From assembly GCA_037447655.1 (NCBI GenBank), contig JBBHKE010000913.1, forward strand, positions 149,632 through 213,631: a DNA stretch of 64,000 bases, read 5' to 3'. How positions within the stretch are numbered: the stretch's first letter is position 1; the number at the start of each line of letters is the position of its first letter. The position numbers and the translations under genes are program-made. The notes under the pieces are model-generated. The model saw only the letters and a list, made by a program, of their open reading frames with translations. It was not told the origin of the DNA and did not search any database. This document shows, piece after piece, positions 46,181-58,923 of the stretch. Origin of the DNA: Zygnema cylindricum. Taxonomy: Eukaryota; Streptophyta; Zygnematophyceae; Zygnematales; Zygnemataceae.

Positions 46181-47265
46181 ATTAAATCTCAAACATATTC
46201 ATACTATGACCTTTTCAAACAGGTCCACAAATGCACATAGAGTGCCTTCTTCTTTAGGTGAACTTGTACAAGCTATACTAAAAATATGTAAGTCATAATA
46301 AATATTTATAAACTATCCAATTGCCCTTTTATCAACTCGTATCATTTGATATTCAGTCACATCACTGCAATGCATCGTTACTGCCGAACTACCACGTCTG
46401 AACTGCCATTACGGACGCATATTGTGCCTATATACAACCAAAAACCAATTTATCACCCTGAGACACTAAAATACAAAGAGTTCAAATCCTAATTTACACT
46501 AATACACTATCTAGCTGACCTTTTATCCAAATAAATCACTTTTTATCCAATCAGATCTCTAGAGTACTAAACACACTGGGCATTGCTACGATCGAACTAC
46601 CATGTGTACACGGCCAAACTACCATTATGAACATGCATTGTACGTGTATACGGACAAAAACCAGTTTATCACCCTTTGACACTAAACTAGAATATACACA
46701 CTTTTCTCTAACACGTAACAGATAATAAAGACACTAAACTACAACATACATATCTTTCTCGAGTATGTAACAGATAATAAACGTTCTAGTGTAAATATTC
46801 TACCGACCACCTGTTGGAGTCTCGATAATGTTGTCGCGTCATTTGCTTAGTTTCGTGGTCCCAATACAGGATTCCCTTCCCGTGACCGTCAATAGTATCT
46901 TATTGAATGTTTTCGTGTGGCGTTTTTTGTAGTAGTTCACTTCGCGTTTTTTGCAATCCGTTTCTACCGTTGGATGTGTCGTTAATTTCTAGCCTGCGTT
47001 CTTTTTGTCGATTTTGCGTGGAAATCTTCTTTCTAAATCATTGTTGCTTTGACACGAGATTTCTTGTGTGATTCTTCATATTGAGTCCTTTGATTAAATT
47101 GTTGTACAGTCACTCGAATTTAAGTACGTATTATGGTTATCATTTTTGGAAAATATTAAAAGCCCTCAAAGTCCTCCATCTTAGACTACTACTAAACTGG
47201 GCTAAAGTTTACAAAAGGACACTCCCCTTAAACTTTAGACTCTCAATCACTGCCCTACAAAACAC
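46180..47265. repeat. Unassigned retroelement-flank DNA with a diverged internal duplication
   Basis: A roughly 240-bp motif containing GAACTACCA and CAGTTTATCACCCT-like words occurs twice (about 46,370-46,480 and 46,590-46,700). It is probably LTR-derived, since 61,680-62,100 has a third form next to the other copia relic. Confidence 0.45.
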
Positions 47266-47269
47266 TATG

Positions 47270-47660
47270 TTTAGAGTTTGTAATAGTTTCGTTAACATAT
47301 ATGCAATGATCTTTTCATCGGTTAAGTGACACAACCTTATGATTTCCGAAAACACTTTTTCCCTCAAAAAATTTGCGCTTATGTCCATATGCTTGCTCTT
47401 GAAATGGTAAGTTCGATTTGATTCGCATCAGGTGGTGGCTTAATTATCACACCAGATAGTTTGAGCTCCCTCTTGCATAAAACTGAGTTCCTATAAAAGG
47501 GTATAAAACCTCCTATAAAAAGGATTTCACCCAAGAAGATTTTTCACAATTACACTAGAATCCATGTATTCTGCCAGTGTTGAAGTAGACTAGGTAGTAA
47601 CCACCTCCAAAGCCGGCTTTGACTGCCCTTATAGTGCGTAAAGAGCTTTGTGTTAGTTTG
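47270..47660 (-). pseudogene. Copia RNase H relic, minus strand
   Basis: Minus strand shows WCDN, then FKSKHMDISANFLREKVF and LCHLTDEKIIAYMLTKLL, the C-terminal landmarks of copia RNase H. Duplicated at 62,560-63,070. Confidence 0.7.
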
Positions 47661-47829
47661 AAATTTCGGGTAAGCAAGTATCACACAACTCTTTTAGCTC
47701 CATCCTAATCTAATTCTTTGGGTTTTTTTGAACTCCTACTAATAACTCTTACTGTAGCTATATCAAGTCTTGTCAAGTTGGCTTTAATTATGGTCATAAA
47801 AATAATTTTTGTGGGGTATTTTCTGGTAG

Positions 47830-48340
47830 TCTTCTTGTTGGTCTAATCATGATAGATGTTGCACCAACTGCCACGGAACAACACTCTCTCCTATTACTAT
47901 GGAAAGTATCGTGACGGATTTTGCACAGCCGCCGTTGACAGATTCTATGCGATCACTTTGGACATTTTCGAGGCGAATATTGCAAAAACGTCGCCTAATA
48001 CTATAGCAATTATTCGATCGACCAACAGTATGTTGAAGTCACAAAGCATCTTCAACTCATTTCTTCTTCCTTTTCCTCATCATTCCTCGGTTTCTTCACC
48101 TTTTTTCTCCTTCTTGGAGTTTATCTTTGATTTTTGCAATACATATTAGGGTAACCAACCAGATGACATCTAGTCTGTATTAGGTGTGATTTTTTCTCTT
48201 GGTGGAGGACGTGTCTCACTGTCTTTTTGAAAACAAGCTACGATTGCGTTCTCCTCTATAGAAGCTGAGTATATTGCCGCCACCTCGGCCGCGAAAGCCG
48301 CCATTTGGTTTCGTCACCTCCACGCTGGAATTGTGCCTTA
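47830..48340 (+). pseudogene. Copia RNase H relic, plus strand
   Basis: GVIFSLGGGRVSLSF, then KQATIAFSSIEAEYIAATSA and AKAAIWFRHLHAGI, the copia SSTEAEY block. Opposite in orientation to the relic just left of it, so at least two insertions or an inversion are involved. Confidence 0.75.
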
Positions 48341-49082
48341 ATTGACCAGCTTGCCTAATACTTCAACAAGCCCGACCATTATATCAAGATTACATTTGTA
48401 AATCTGTTCTGTGTGACTAGCCATGCTTTAATCGAGAAGGTAAATTGAAAACATTTTGAAGCGTTGTCTAAATTGACATCTAACTTTCCTCTTTTAAGTT
48501 TAAACGTTGACTACTACATCTAGAATTTTGTTTAAGGTTCGTATATCTAAACTTTTGTTTAGCGTTATGTACCTTGTTTAGTAAAATTGTATATATATTT
48601 GGTCATGTAGTGGTTTCTTATCGCAAACTAAAAGAATTTTGACTCCTTATACCGGAATCGCTTCTACTTTCATCAGCAATATCTAGAAATAACTTTTGCT
48701 CAAAACCGCCTTTGCAGTTTCCTGGTTCTTGTTTTTGTAAAGTATTTTTTGTCTCAATAGTAGGTTATCAAAAGTAAAGACAAAAACCCATTGACGAAAA
48801 CCTTTTTTTTTTTTTGTCACTCATCCACATATCGTTTGTTCCCTTTTGTTAGTTTTCGGCTTTTCCTTATCTTTTGTTTTTTCTTTATTTTGGCTTTTTA
48901 TGGCCTCTTCATAATTGTAATTATTAATAGCTATCAATTTTAATATTTATCATAATCATCAGATATTTCTTTACGTTGTTCCACATAGAATATTCGTTTT
49001 CGAATATTAAAAAAATCTTAGGACATCTCAAGTTAGAGCACACTTTTGATCTGTAATATAGCCATAGTGTCACGTATCTTAC

Positions 49083-49154
49083 AATTCTTTGAGGAATGTC
49101 ATTTGACTAAAGAAATTTGGAATGCTTCCATTAAACCGGTTGCCAAATAGATTT
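49083..49154 (-). CDS. LRR exon, diverged
   Basis: 72 nt. Opens NLFGNRFNGSIPNFFSQMTF and closes LKE; the most diverged open unit. Acceptor TTTCATAG, donor GTAAGATAC. Confidence 0.8.
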
Positions 49155-49669
49155 CTATGAAACGAATATTCACACCCTCCCCACTCCTCTCCACCCACAA
49201 GTGTCGGTTAGTAGCCAGTATAGATCAGACTTAAAAACTTGTGTGTAAATTCTTGCAAAAAATCACAGGTTTCTATCACAATTACACTATCACGCTATAA
49301 ACATTTTCTTTTGAATCACACCAGGAAAAACAAAAATCTGAAAAAAAATCTCCTTTTTCTCCTGCTCCTCTCTCTACTTTTCCTCTCCCTCCCATTTTTT
49401 CCATCTCTCTCATTGCTTTGACGACCCTCTTCTAGTATTTAAAACCCAAAATAAAACCCTTAACATTTCCTAAAATAATCATCCTCATAACTCCCCTTCG
49501 ACCTTTCCTCTCTCCTTTCCAATACCCTTTATGAGCACACCAAATCCTTCTGTCTCAACGGGCCTTTGTTTGGCCTCTATCGCTATACCTCACTCCATAC
49601 AGCATTTTCTCTCCATTTTTATTACTTTTACCATCATAAGTATTGACAATGTTATTTTCAATTAAAAAT

Positions 49670-50390
49670 AGAAATCTACAAACCGTATAAATCATAAAAC
49701 CATAGAATCCCAAAAACCCTTGAAAGCTCTAAAAGCACAAACAATCCGAAAAAAATTATAAGCCTTGAAAACTCTAAAACCACAATGCGTTAAAACATTT
49801 ACCCTCTTATACCCTCAGAACCCTTAAAGCCCTAAAAAGACTACAAACCTTATAAACTTGAGAAACCATTAAAAATTATAAAAATCAGAAATTGAAATAA
49901 CGTTAAACACTTAAAATACCCACAAAGTCCTAATAATCGTAACAATTGTAAAAACCACAAAAACTATAAAAATTATTAACCCGAAATACCCTCCAAACAA
50001 AGAAAAGCCTTAATACCCTAAAATTCTTAAAACATAATTTGATCTTAAAAACCTTAAAAAATATGAAAACCCTTTGAACTCGAAAAAATTGCAAGACTTA
50101 ACTATGTCTAAAACCCCTTAGAACCCCTGAAACTTTGGAAACCTAAAAAGCTTTACAAAATCTAAACACCGTAAAACCCTCAAACCCACAAAAGACATTT
50201 AGGGTACAAAAACCATAAAAATCCTAAAAACGCTAAAAATCACATAAATGAAAAAACCCGGTAAAAGCTTGAAACTCTAAAAACCTTCAAACCCTAAAAA
50301 CTTTCTAAACCATAAAACCATAAAATTGACAAACCAGAAAAATCCTAAAAACCATAAAAAATAAAACCCTCAAAACCCTCCCTCCCTATA
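49670..50390. repeat. Degenerate AAACCCTAAAA tract
   Basis: About 700 bp of A/C-rich words such as AAACCCTAAAAAC, CCTTAAAACC and ACCATAAAAC, loosely like plant telomere repeat CCCTAAA but without regular period. Confidence 0.6.
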
Positions 50391-50713
50391 ACCGAGAAGC
50401 ATGCCATAGTCTTGTGTCTCTAAGTGTTGTTTTACCTTCATCATTTTATGTTTCCCTTTAAGAAACCCCTTTTTTCCCTCTTTCAATATATATAGGTATA
50501 AATATTATACTTAATTCTATTAATAACTATAATCCTTAATTATTATTTGAATAATTATCATTTTAAATAATTAGATAATTAGTATTTCTTGTTATTATCT
50601 TCAATAATTTCGCGCTCTTGCTTCACATAAGATATTTCTTTTAAAACAATTAAGCCATACCAAGTAGAAAACACCTATGATGTGCAACATTGGCATAGTG
50701 TCTTGTATCTCAC

Positions 50714-50785
50714 AATTTTCGGAGGGATGTGAGTTGACCGATGGACAATGGAATGCTTCCACTCAACTGGTTTAGAGATAGATCC
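50714..50785 (-). CDS. LRR exon
   Basis: 72 nt. Opens DLSLNQLSGSIPLSIGQLTS and closes LRK. Acceptor TGTCAAAG and donor GTGAGATAC are variants. Only 200 bp separate it from the next unit. Confidence 0.85.
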
Positions 50786-50985
50786 CTTTGACACCAAACA
50801 TTCACACCCCAACATCTCCCCTCCTCCCAAAATTGTCTCCTAGTTAGTATGCAATACGAGTTATAAACTAAAATAATTGAGTTTGTTCTTTGAACAAACA
50901 AATCTAAAGGGTTTGTAACCACCATCACAATTTAGAAAAAATGTTAAATATCGTTCAATATTCCTTACTCAACAATGTTCCTTAC

Positions 50986-51057
50986 AAGGTAGAAAGGTTT
51001 GTCAGTTGACCGATGGACGAAGGAATACTTCCACTCAACCCGTTGTCATGTAGATCC
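50986..51057 (-). CDS. LRR exon
   Basis: 72 nt. Opens DLHDNGLSGSIPSSIGQLTN and closes LST. Its acceptor-side intron (TTTGACACCAAACATTCACA and onward, about 47 bases) is identical to that of the 50,714 unit, but its exon resembles the 51,853 unit. Confidence 0.85.
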
Positions 51058-51220
51058 CTTTGACACCAAACATTCACACCCCAACATCTCCCCTCCTCCC
51101 AAAAGCGTCTTATAGTTAATATGCGGTACTAGCTACATGCTAAAACGATGAGTTGCTTCTTCGACAAAAAAATCTAAAAGGTTTGTACCGACCATCACAA
51201 TTGAGAAAAAATGATAATTA

Positions 51221-51802
51221 CACCGTCGATCGTATTTAGCGTGTTGAACACTAATTCGGCGCCCCTAAATTTTGAGGGTTTTACCTAAAATAGGGTAAAG
51301 GATACTAATTTTTCTTGTACGCTAATTACGAGATGAACAATTAGTGTACACCATTTTAATTTATGTATATTTTTATTAGTGTGGAATACGGAACGTGTCG
51401 GTTCGTATAGAAATGTACTTTTTTATCATACTAGTACGGATATTTTAATAAAATCTCTGCTATCACACGAAAAACTGCCCTGTGAATTAAATAATTTCAT
51501 ATTTGTACCTGTTTTAGTGTACATTTGTTTGTCGCGTATTGTCTACACCGTAAAAAACCGAAATTAGAGTTAGGAATTAATTAGAGTGAAAGTATGCGAC
51601 AGTACGAATTGTCAGAATCTGTACTTTTACCTATATTAACGTAGATATCCTCTCGACAAATCAGCTGTACCCATATTGGCGTACGTTGAAAAATTAGTGT
51701 ATAACTTTTTTTTCGAAATTTTTCTAAGTCAAAATTAGTGTACATGACACTAAATTATTCTACACACTAATAATTTCTACACGCTAAATACGATCGACGG
51801 TG
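51221..51802. mobile_element. CACCG-family MITE inside an LRR-gene intron, 582 bp
   Basis: Perfect 24-bp inverted ends starting CACCGTCGATCGTATTTAG, with TA on both sides (51,219-51,220 and 51,803-51,804). The paralogous intron at 50,935-50,970 lacks it, so the insertion is younger than that exon duplication. No coding capacity. Confidence 0.85.
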
Positions 51803-51852
51803 TAGTTTTCAATATTCATTCCTCAACAAAGCCATAGTGTCATATGTCTTAC

Positions 51853-51924
51853 AAGGTAAAAAGGTTTGTCAATTGACCGATGGACGATGGAATGCTTCCA
51901 ATCAAATGGTTGTCATTTATTTTT
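51853..51924 (-). CDS. LRR exon
   Basis: 72 nt. Opens KINDNHLIGSIPSSIGQLTN and closes LFT. Acceptor GGTGTCACAG, donor GTAAGACAT. Confidence 0.84.
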
Positions 51925-53099
51925 CTGTGACACCAAACATTCCAACGCATTAACACCCACCCTCTATCTCCTTGTCACCCCTGGTACAAAGCCATACACG
52001 GAAAAAAAACGTTCGAGTGTGAATTCTTAATAATTACATCTAAAGGGCTTAATAAGAATCCAGTCCCACCACCACTTATTGCTCTGCACCACAATACTTG
52101 AATTTCCATTATTGATATTGATTTAGAATACAAAAATATAAACGTGTAAAAATGTTCATAATTTGCGCTAAGAAGATGCAACTTAAAACATAAAAGCCTC
52201 AAATATAGGCGAAAACAAATTTAAAGATTATGTGGATTTCAATCTCCAGTTTTTCATATACATTTCTTTAGTCATTATCATTATTACTCGTTTTTATAAT
52301 TATTCATTTTTATTATTATTTTCATTGAATCAATAAATTTATCAACATTATTAATACTTATTATTTGTCATTATGATTATACTTCTTCTAGCAATGAGCA
52401 TTAATCCCTTTTAGAAACCTCTCCTCTAAAGCCCATTTCTTCCCCACGTCCCTCTCTCCCTGCCTTTCCCTCTCTCTCCCTCTTTGGCTCAACGACCCCC
52501 AACTGTACTTTAAAACCCCCATAAAACTCTATGACACCCTCAAATACCATTCCTTCACCCCCGTCCCCTTCCCTCCCTCTAACCCCAAAGAGCATACGAT
52601 AACTTTAAATCTCATGGTCCGTCAAGCCTCCATTACAACAGGCCTCCCCTCAAAAATCTTTTTTTACATTATGAATAATTATAAATTATTTTCTTAAATG
52701 TGATTATTTTTACAAGTAATTAGCTTTAGCAGTAATTATTAGTAATAGTAACAATATAGGCTCCAATCATCGTTACATTCGTAATAAATATTAGACAATA
52801 GATATGAAATATTAGATGTTATTGCTCATCGCCATTATTGTTCCTATTAATAATTAGTATTTCTTATTATTATTGATCATTAATCCTTGTACTACTATTT
52901 TTGCTACTATTATAATTATTGTTATTGTTATTGTTATTATTATTACTACTATTATAATCGATTGAAATTATTATGAATTAACCCTTATTATTTTATATTA
53001 TTTATTATATTTTGTTTTTATTGAATATTATATAAATTTATTATTATTCTATTAGCTTTTATAGTTGTTTATTTATTAATGGCTATAATTTATGTCTAC

Positions 53100-53500
53100 G
53101 AAAAAATACTATAAATTCTAAGATCTTAATCCACGTATAAAAATTTAAACTCTATAAGATTTAACACACTATAAAATTCAGAAACGATAAAAAACCTCAA
53201 GACCTTCGAACTCTTAGAAGCTAAAAAAATTGAATATCCTCATGCGTTAATAACCGTAAAAATTGTCGAAATATAAGCAATCAAATACCCAAAAACCTAC
53301 GAACCCAGAAAACCATAATATCCCTAAGAAAAAAAAATCATAAAACCATAAAAAATACAAAAACATTTTAAACCCTGAAAACACTAAAACCCTAAAAACA
53401 CTAAAAGACTTTCGAACCATAGAAATCCAAAAAACTAACAAAAAAAAAATCCTTAAAAACCATAAAAAATATATATAAAATTCTCGAAAACCTCTCTCCA
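53100..53500. repeat. Degenerate AAACCCTAAAA tract
   Basis: A/C-rich words as in the other three tracts; open frames over it are compositional. Confidence 0.55.
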
Positions 53501-53777
53501 CGTGTTTCCCCTTTTCTCTACACCATAGCCTTCCGTTTTTGTAAACATTGCCTAGCCGCCATCATTGTATGTCGCTATCTGATAAACCCTCCCTTTCCTC
53601 TCAAAATTATGAACTTATATTGCTAATTTTGGAATGTTACTTATTATTTTAAAAAACATTATTATTAGTTATTGCTTCACATAAAGCGACTTACTCCAAA
53701 TGATTAAAAAAAATCTTTAGTCATACAAGTTAAGAGCACGCATTTGATGCACAAAGGTACAGTGTGACGTGTCCTAC

Positions 53778-53849
53778 AAGGATTGAAGGGATGTCAGCTG
53801 CCAGATGGACGATGGAATGCTTCCATTGAAAAAATTCTGAGATAGATCT
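53778..53849 (-). CDS. LRR exon
   Basis: 72 nt. Opens DLSQNFFNGSIPSSIWQLTS and closes LQS. G-to-W in SIGQ is unique in the array. Donor GTAGGACAC. Confidence 0.82.
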
Positions 53850-54628
53850 CTGTAACACCAAACATCCACACAGCATCAGCACGCTACTTAGTACTCAGTA
53901 AAGCCTATAATTTTAATAAATGATTGAGTTTAATTCTTAGTTAATACATTTGTTGCATTTTTATCCACCATCACACTTCAAAAAAAATGATGACTACTAC
54001 ATTTGATATCATGTTTTTGCATTGTTAGGTTGAAACTTTGCGCACACAATATCCACACAAAACCATATTTGCTTGCATATCTCTCTACCCATATGGCCAC
54101 CCCCCTTTTTTTCCTCGCAATGAAAAAAAAAGTGAAATATAACATTCAAAATTAAAAAAAACAGGAAATAAACAGATTTACGACATCCATTGTTGACACA
54201 CCACAAGGCTTTTTCATTCTTATATATGATTATTTGTTACTTGATATTTTCTTTTGTTTTTACTAAATTTACTATTGCTTTTTATTTAGTTATATTTATT
54301 CATAACCATTATCATGTTTTATAATACCTTTTTGTTTACTTTTTAACTGTTATTTTTATCTATTGTTTATTATTTACTATTTTTTTATATTTATTAGCAA
54401 TCGTTTGTTAATCATTCTTTTTTTATTGACTATTATTTATTATTATTTATTATTTTTATATTTTTATATTATTTATTTCTTTTATATTATTTATTATAAT
54501 TTTTTACTTTTACGATTAATATAATTATTTAATCAATATTTATTTGTTATGATTATTTTGCTAGTATTCATTAATATTTATTGTTGATTTTTATTTGCTC
54601 AACATTGTTTTAGTTCTTTGTGGCTTAC

Positions 54629-54675
54629 AATTTGTTGGAGGGATGTTAGTCGATTAATTGTCGCAAAATAGATAT
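54629..54675 (-). pseudogene. Relic LRR exon, deleted
   Basis: AATTTGTTGGAGGGATGTTAG matches the 3' part of an LRR exon and keeps a donor-like GTAAGCC. The middle of the unit is deleted and no acceptor remains. Confidence 0.65.
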
Positions 54676-55025
54676 AGATAATGGGTTAAACTCTCATTTA
54701 TAATAAATTATTAGTTACGCATTATATCATTTGTTGTTTGTGTTTTTTTGTCATCACTTGTTATTGCTATTACCCTTCATGCTTCTAACTTTTACAATTT
54801 TTATTCCGACTGCTTATTGTTACGTATAACTTGTTTTTTATTGTACCAATCATAAAATTCAAATTTTTATTTCTAAATAATTTCCAATACTATTTATAAG
54901 CTATTGTTATATGTTTATTTTTATAAGAATATACAACAATATACTATTTATCTACTATCCATCATAATTTACATGGTAATCATGTGACTTAATGTGCAAC
55001 AAAGCCATGAGATCATGTGTCTTAC

Positions 55026-55130
55026 AAGTCTTGGAGGGATGTGAGTTGACCGATGGATGATGGAATGCTGCCACTCATGCCATATAGATCATAATGACTC
55101 ACTCCATCCGGTGAGGTATGAGATAGACTC
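55026..55130 (-). CDS. LRR exon with 33-nt in-frame insertion (105 nt)
   Basis: Opens SLSHTSPDGVSHYDLYG, then MSGSIPSSIGQLTSLQD. The extra 33 nt sit where the usual N-Q-L of the repeat would be and keep the frame open. Acceptor GGTGTCCCAG, donor GTAAGACAC. Either a real insertion loop or an exon in early decay. Confidence 0.65.
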
Positions 55131-55629
55131 CTGGGACACCAAACGTTCACACCCCATCAACACCCACCCCCCAAAGTGTTCCCCAGTTAGTGAATGTTAC
55201 AACTTCCGACTAAAAAACTTGAGTGAGGAAACTATTAGCAGTCGCATGTAAAGGTTTTGTATCCATTGTCACACTTCAGAGAAATTGACAGAGAAAACAA
55301 TTAACAGTTAATATTAAATCACGCCAAAAAAAAAAACCACCCCTTTCCTCCTGCTCCTCTCTCGCTTTCTCTCCATTTTCCTCCCTTTCTCTCCCTCTCA
55401 GCCTCAATGACCCTCACCTGGGCATGAAAACCTAAAAACCCTTCAAAACCCTTAAAAAAATCATTTTTCCACATTTACCCTCTTCCTCCGCTACCCTTAT
55501 ATTAGCTCGCCATATTCCTCCGTATCAACGAGCCTCACGTAGCCACCATTTTTATACCTCTACCCTAAAAAATCTCTCTTATCCCGCTTTAATATTATGA
55601 GTTATCATTATTATCATCGTCATTATCTT

Positions 55630-56215
55630 TAATTTCAAAATCTAAAAACCAACAAAACCCTAAAGAGCCTAAAACCACACATTCCTACAAATATTAAAAA
55701 CTCTAAAATCTTGAAAACTCTACTTTAAAACCATAAAATCAAAAACCTTGAAAATCCTATGAACACTTAAAAACCTTAGAAGCGTCAAAACGCTAATTTA
55801 AAAGCCCTCAAAAAGTTAGAACACTTGAAAACTCTAAGTACCTTAATTTCCCTATCGTAAAAACAAACCCATAACATCCATATAACATAAAAACCTAAAA
55901 ACCTCTACAAATCCTATAAACCGTACGAACCGTAAAACCCACAAAACAACAAAAAACCTTGAAAACGTACAATCCTCGAGATGAAAATTCAAAAATCATA
56001 AAAGCTTTAAAGACCTGAAAAGATCTAAAAACCCGTTGGAACTTTTAAAACTCAAAAAATCCTACAGTTTTTACAAATCCAAAAAACCCTAAAACCCTCA
56101 AAACCATAAAAAAACCTTAAAATTATAGAAACCCTACTCTAAAAGCCTTTAAACTTGAAAACCTTCGAAACCATAAAAACCATAAAAAAACAAGAACCTT
56201 AGAAACCCTCCCTCT
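55630..56215. repeat. Degenerate AAACCCTAAAA tract
   Basis: Words such as CCCTAAAACCCTCAAAACC are closest here to plant telomere repeat, still irregular. Confidence 0.55.
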
Positions 56216-57206
56216 CTATACTTGATGAGCACGCCATAGCCAACGCCTTAGTGGGCGTTGTATGGCCTCCATTGCTATACGTCTCTCATTAAAAAAAAAA
56301 AAAAAAATCCCATCTTATAACAATGAATGATCATTTGATTATTTTATGTATTATTAAAATTGTATAATTTTTAATTGCAATTGTAATAATCATTAGAAAT
56401 TGGTAAAATTTAGAATCGTTTCACTTCACATAAAACAAATAATTTGCACAGCGGAAGCTTTAAAAAATAGCATTCACAAAAACTCACAACAAATACATCG
56501 GCCAAATGTAATTTTTATTAAGCCGAAAGTTTTTTTTCTTTAACAAACTCTCACTCTCACTGTGTTTACTCATGCACATCTCTTCCACTCACTCAAATAC
56601 TTACTCTCACTTCTCCCACTTCTTCCTTGCTCTTTGCACTGTAAACTCCGATGCATTTCTTTTGTCAAATGCGTAAAATTTTCCAACTCAGAATTCTCTT
56701 TAAATAAGAGCTCAAAGGAAGACTTAGTTTGCACGACTTCTTCCACTAACTTCACACTGACTACACTCACACTGACCGGATACTTGGGCGCCAAAACAAA
56801 AACTGGGCGTCTGATAAAATATCAGTGCGCAAAGCTTAATTGTGCGCTGGACAAAAACATTGTACCACAGTCTACGCACTAAACGATTACACGGCATACA
56901 ATACGAAAAGTCACAAAGTATTTTTGTCGTAACTAACACTCAAACTAAACAAAAAGTAACAAAAAATTAACCATCAACGTAAACTGAACACAAATTTAAT
57001 CCAAAACAAACTGAACAAAAACGTAATTTCGACCAATCCGCCGATTTGCCCAATATCATAACACTAATTATTTATTATTATCAACTAATTTTTTCTTTTG
57101 CTTCACATAGAATATTTCTTTTGAAATCGTCAAAAAAAAATTTAAGCCAAACATATTTGGAGCCCACTTTTGACATACAACATAACCATAGTGTCATTTG
57201 TCTTAC
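56216..57206 (-). other. LRR-gene intron without recognised exon
   Basis: Contains one copy of the ATGGCCTCCATTGCTATAC module at 56,260 and AT-rich DNA. The 106-codon frame at 56,562-56,882 resembles nothing I know. Confidence 0.5.
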
Positions 57207-57278
57207 AAGTATTGGAGGGATGTGAGTTGACCGATGGACGATGGAATGCTTCCATTGAACTGGTTTTCAAAAAGATCT
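57207..57278 (-). CDS. LRR exon
   Basis: 72 nt. Opens DLFENQFNGSIPSSIGQLTS and closes LQY. Acceptor GGTGTCACAG, donor GTAAGACAA. A clear example of the array unit. Confidence 0.87.
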
Positions 57279-58851
57279 CTGTGACACCGAATATTAGCAC
57301 CCCACCAATACGAGCCCTCGAAAGATATTAACACTTCACCAATACCAACCTCCAAAAGTGTATCCTTTTCACTGTGGTACAAAGTCATACCATAAACAAA
57401 AAGTTGATTACAAATTTTTAGTGATACATCTATATAATTTTTTTCCACTATCTTGAATCCATCTCCTACCCCACATTCCCTTTTTTTCTCCGTCATGTCA
57501 TTTACTTTTCCATCACTAGCATTTCTTTAAATTTATAACAAAAACATGTAGCACATTAAACGATCAATTTTACTCTCCAAGTTTTTCTTGTGAAAGGAAG
57601 GAAAAAAACATCTGAGCTGGTTACCTATTTATAAATCCACAGCTCTCAGATGATCGTCCCCTCTATAGGCGCATAAGTCAATAAAAATGAGCAATCAATG
57701 AAAATCGCAATTTTTTTGAGTTCTCGTAAGTCATGCAAAAAACCTTGCGCAAGAAAACAAATGATATGAAAGAAACCATCATATCGAAAAACCAAATTTG
57801 AGCATTTTTTTGTGGTTTTATTTCCGCTTTAACTCTATTTCTAAATCTTTGCTTGATAATAACTATAACACCACTAAGTATGTTTACCAATCGTACAATA
57901 TAAAAAATAATAATTTCTCATTCGACATGGTTTTATGTGTTTTTTTGTAAATTTTCCACTAAGATCTACTTTTTTTTGTATTTATTTCACAATTGCAAAT
58001 TGGTATATCAGGTTCTCGCGATTTTCATTGAAATTAAGCAATATTAGCTTTTCAACGAGGTATTGTATGTATTATTTAGATATGGATTATGATTTGTAGT
58101 TGGGGCACATAACACGCCTATCTTTACAATACATAATTTTTCTTATCATTTGCTTCACAATTTTTTATGTTATGAAAGATATCAGTATCATTTCTTATTG
58201 TCAATAAACATTTTAAACTAATGAATCATTTTTATTTATTACCCCTACTATTCTTATTATAGTAAATTTTATTAAAACTACTATAACGATTTGCCCCTCA
58301 AGAGCACCCCATATATCTTCTACCTTAAAAATACTCCCCCTAAAATTTCCAACTTGCTTTGATAACCCCCCTCTAGCTTTCTAATTAACCACAAAACTAC
58401 CAGAATAAATGATAGGGGTCGTCTGAAATAACACGCACAAAAACACTACATACCGACACTCCCCCCACACTCCCCCAACACTCCCCCAACACTCCCCCAA
58501 CACTCCCCCCACCCTCACATCCTTCCTAACCCCCAAAAGCACGCCGTAGCCCTTGTCTAGACAGGCCCCCTCAACCCTCCATCGTTAAAGCCCCCATTTT
58601 GAAAAAAATTCCTTTTCTCCATTAAATATTATAAATGTTATTGTAATCTTTATTATCAAGTAGCTATTACTATTACAAATTATTTCTTACATTTATATTT
58701 TATATTAGTTTGAAAATTTATCATTGAAAAAATTTATTTCCCTCCTTTGATTCACACAAAACATTAGTTTTCAAACAAAAAAAAAGGTGAGCCGTACCAC
58801 CTCAGAGCACACTTTTAATACGCAACATGGTCATATTGCCACGTGTCTTAC

Positions 58852-58923
58852 AAGATTTGGAGGGATGTGAGTTGACCGATGGACGATGGAATGCTGCCAT
58901 TCAACTGGTTGTAAGATAGATCA
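58852..58923 (-). CDS. LRR exon
   Basis: 72 nt. Opens DLSYNQLNGSIPSSIGQLTS and closes LQI. Acceptor CGTCACAG, donor GTAAGACAC. Confidence 0.86.
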
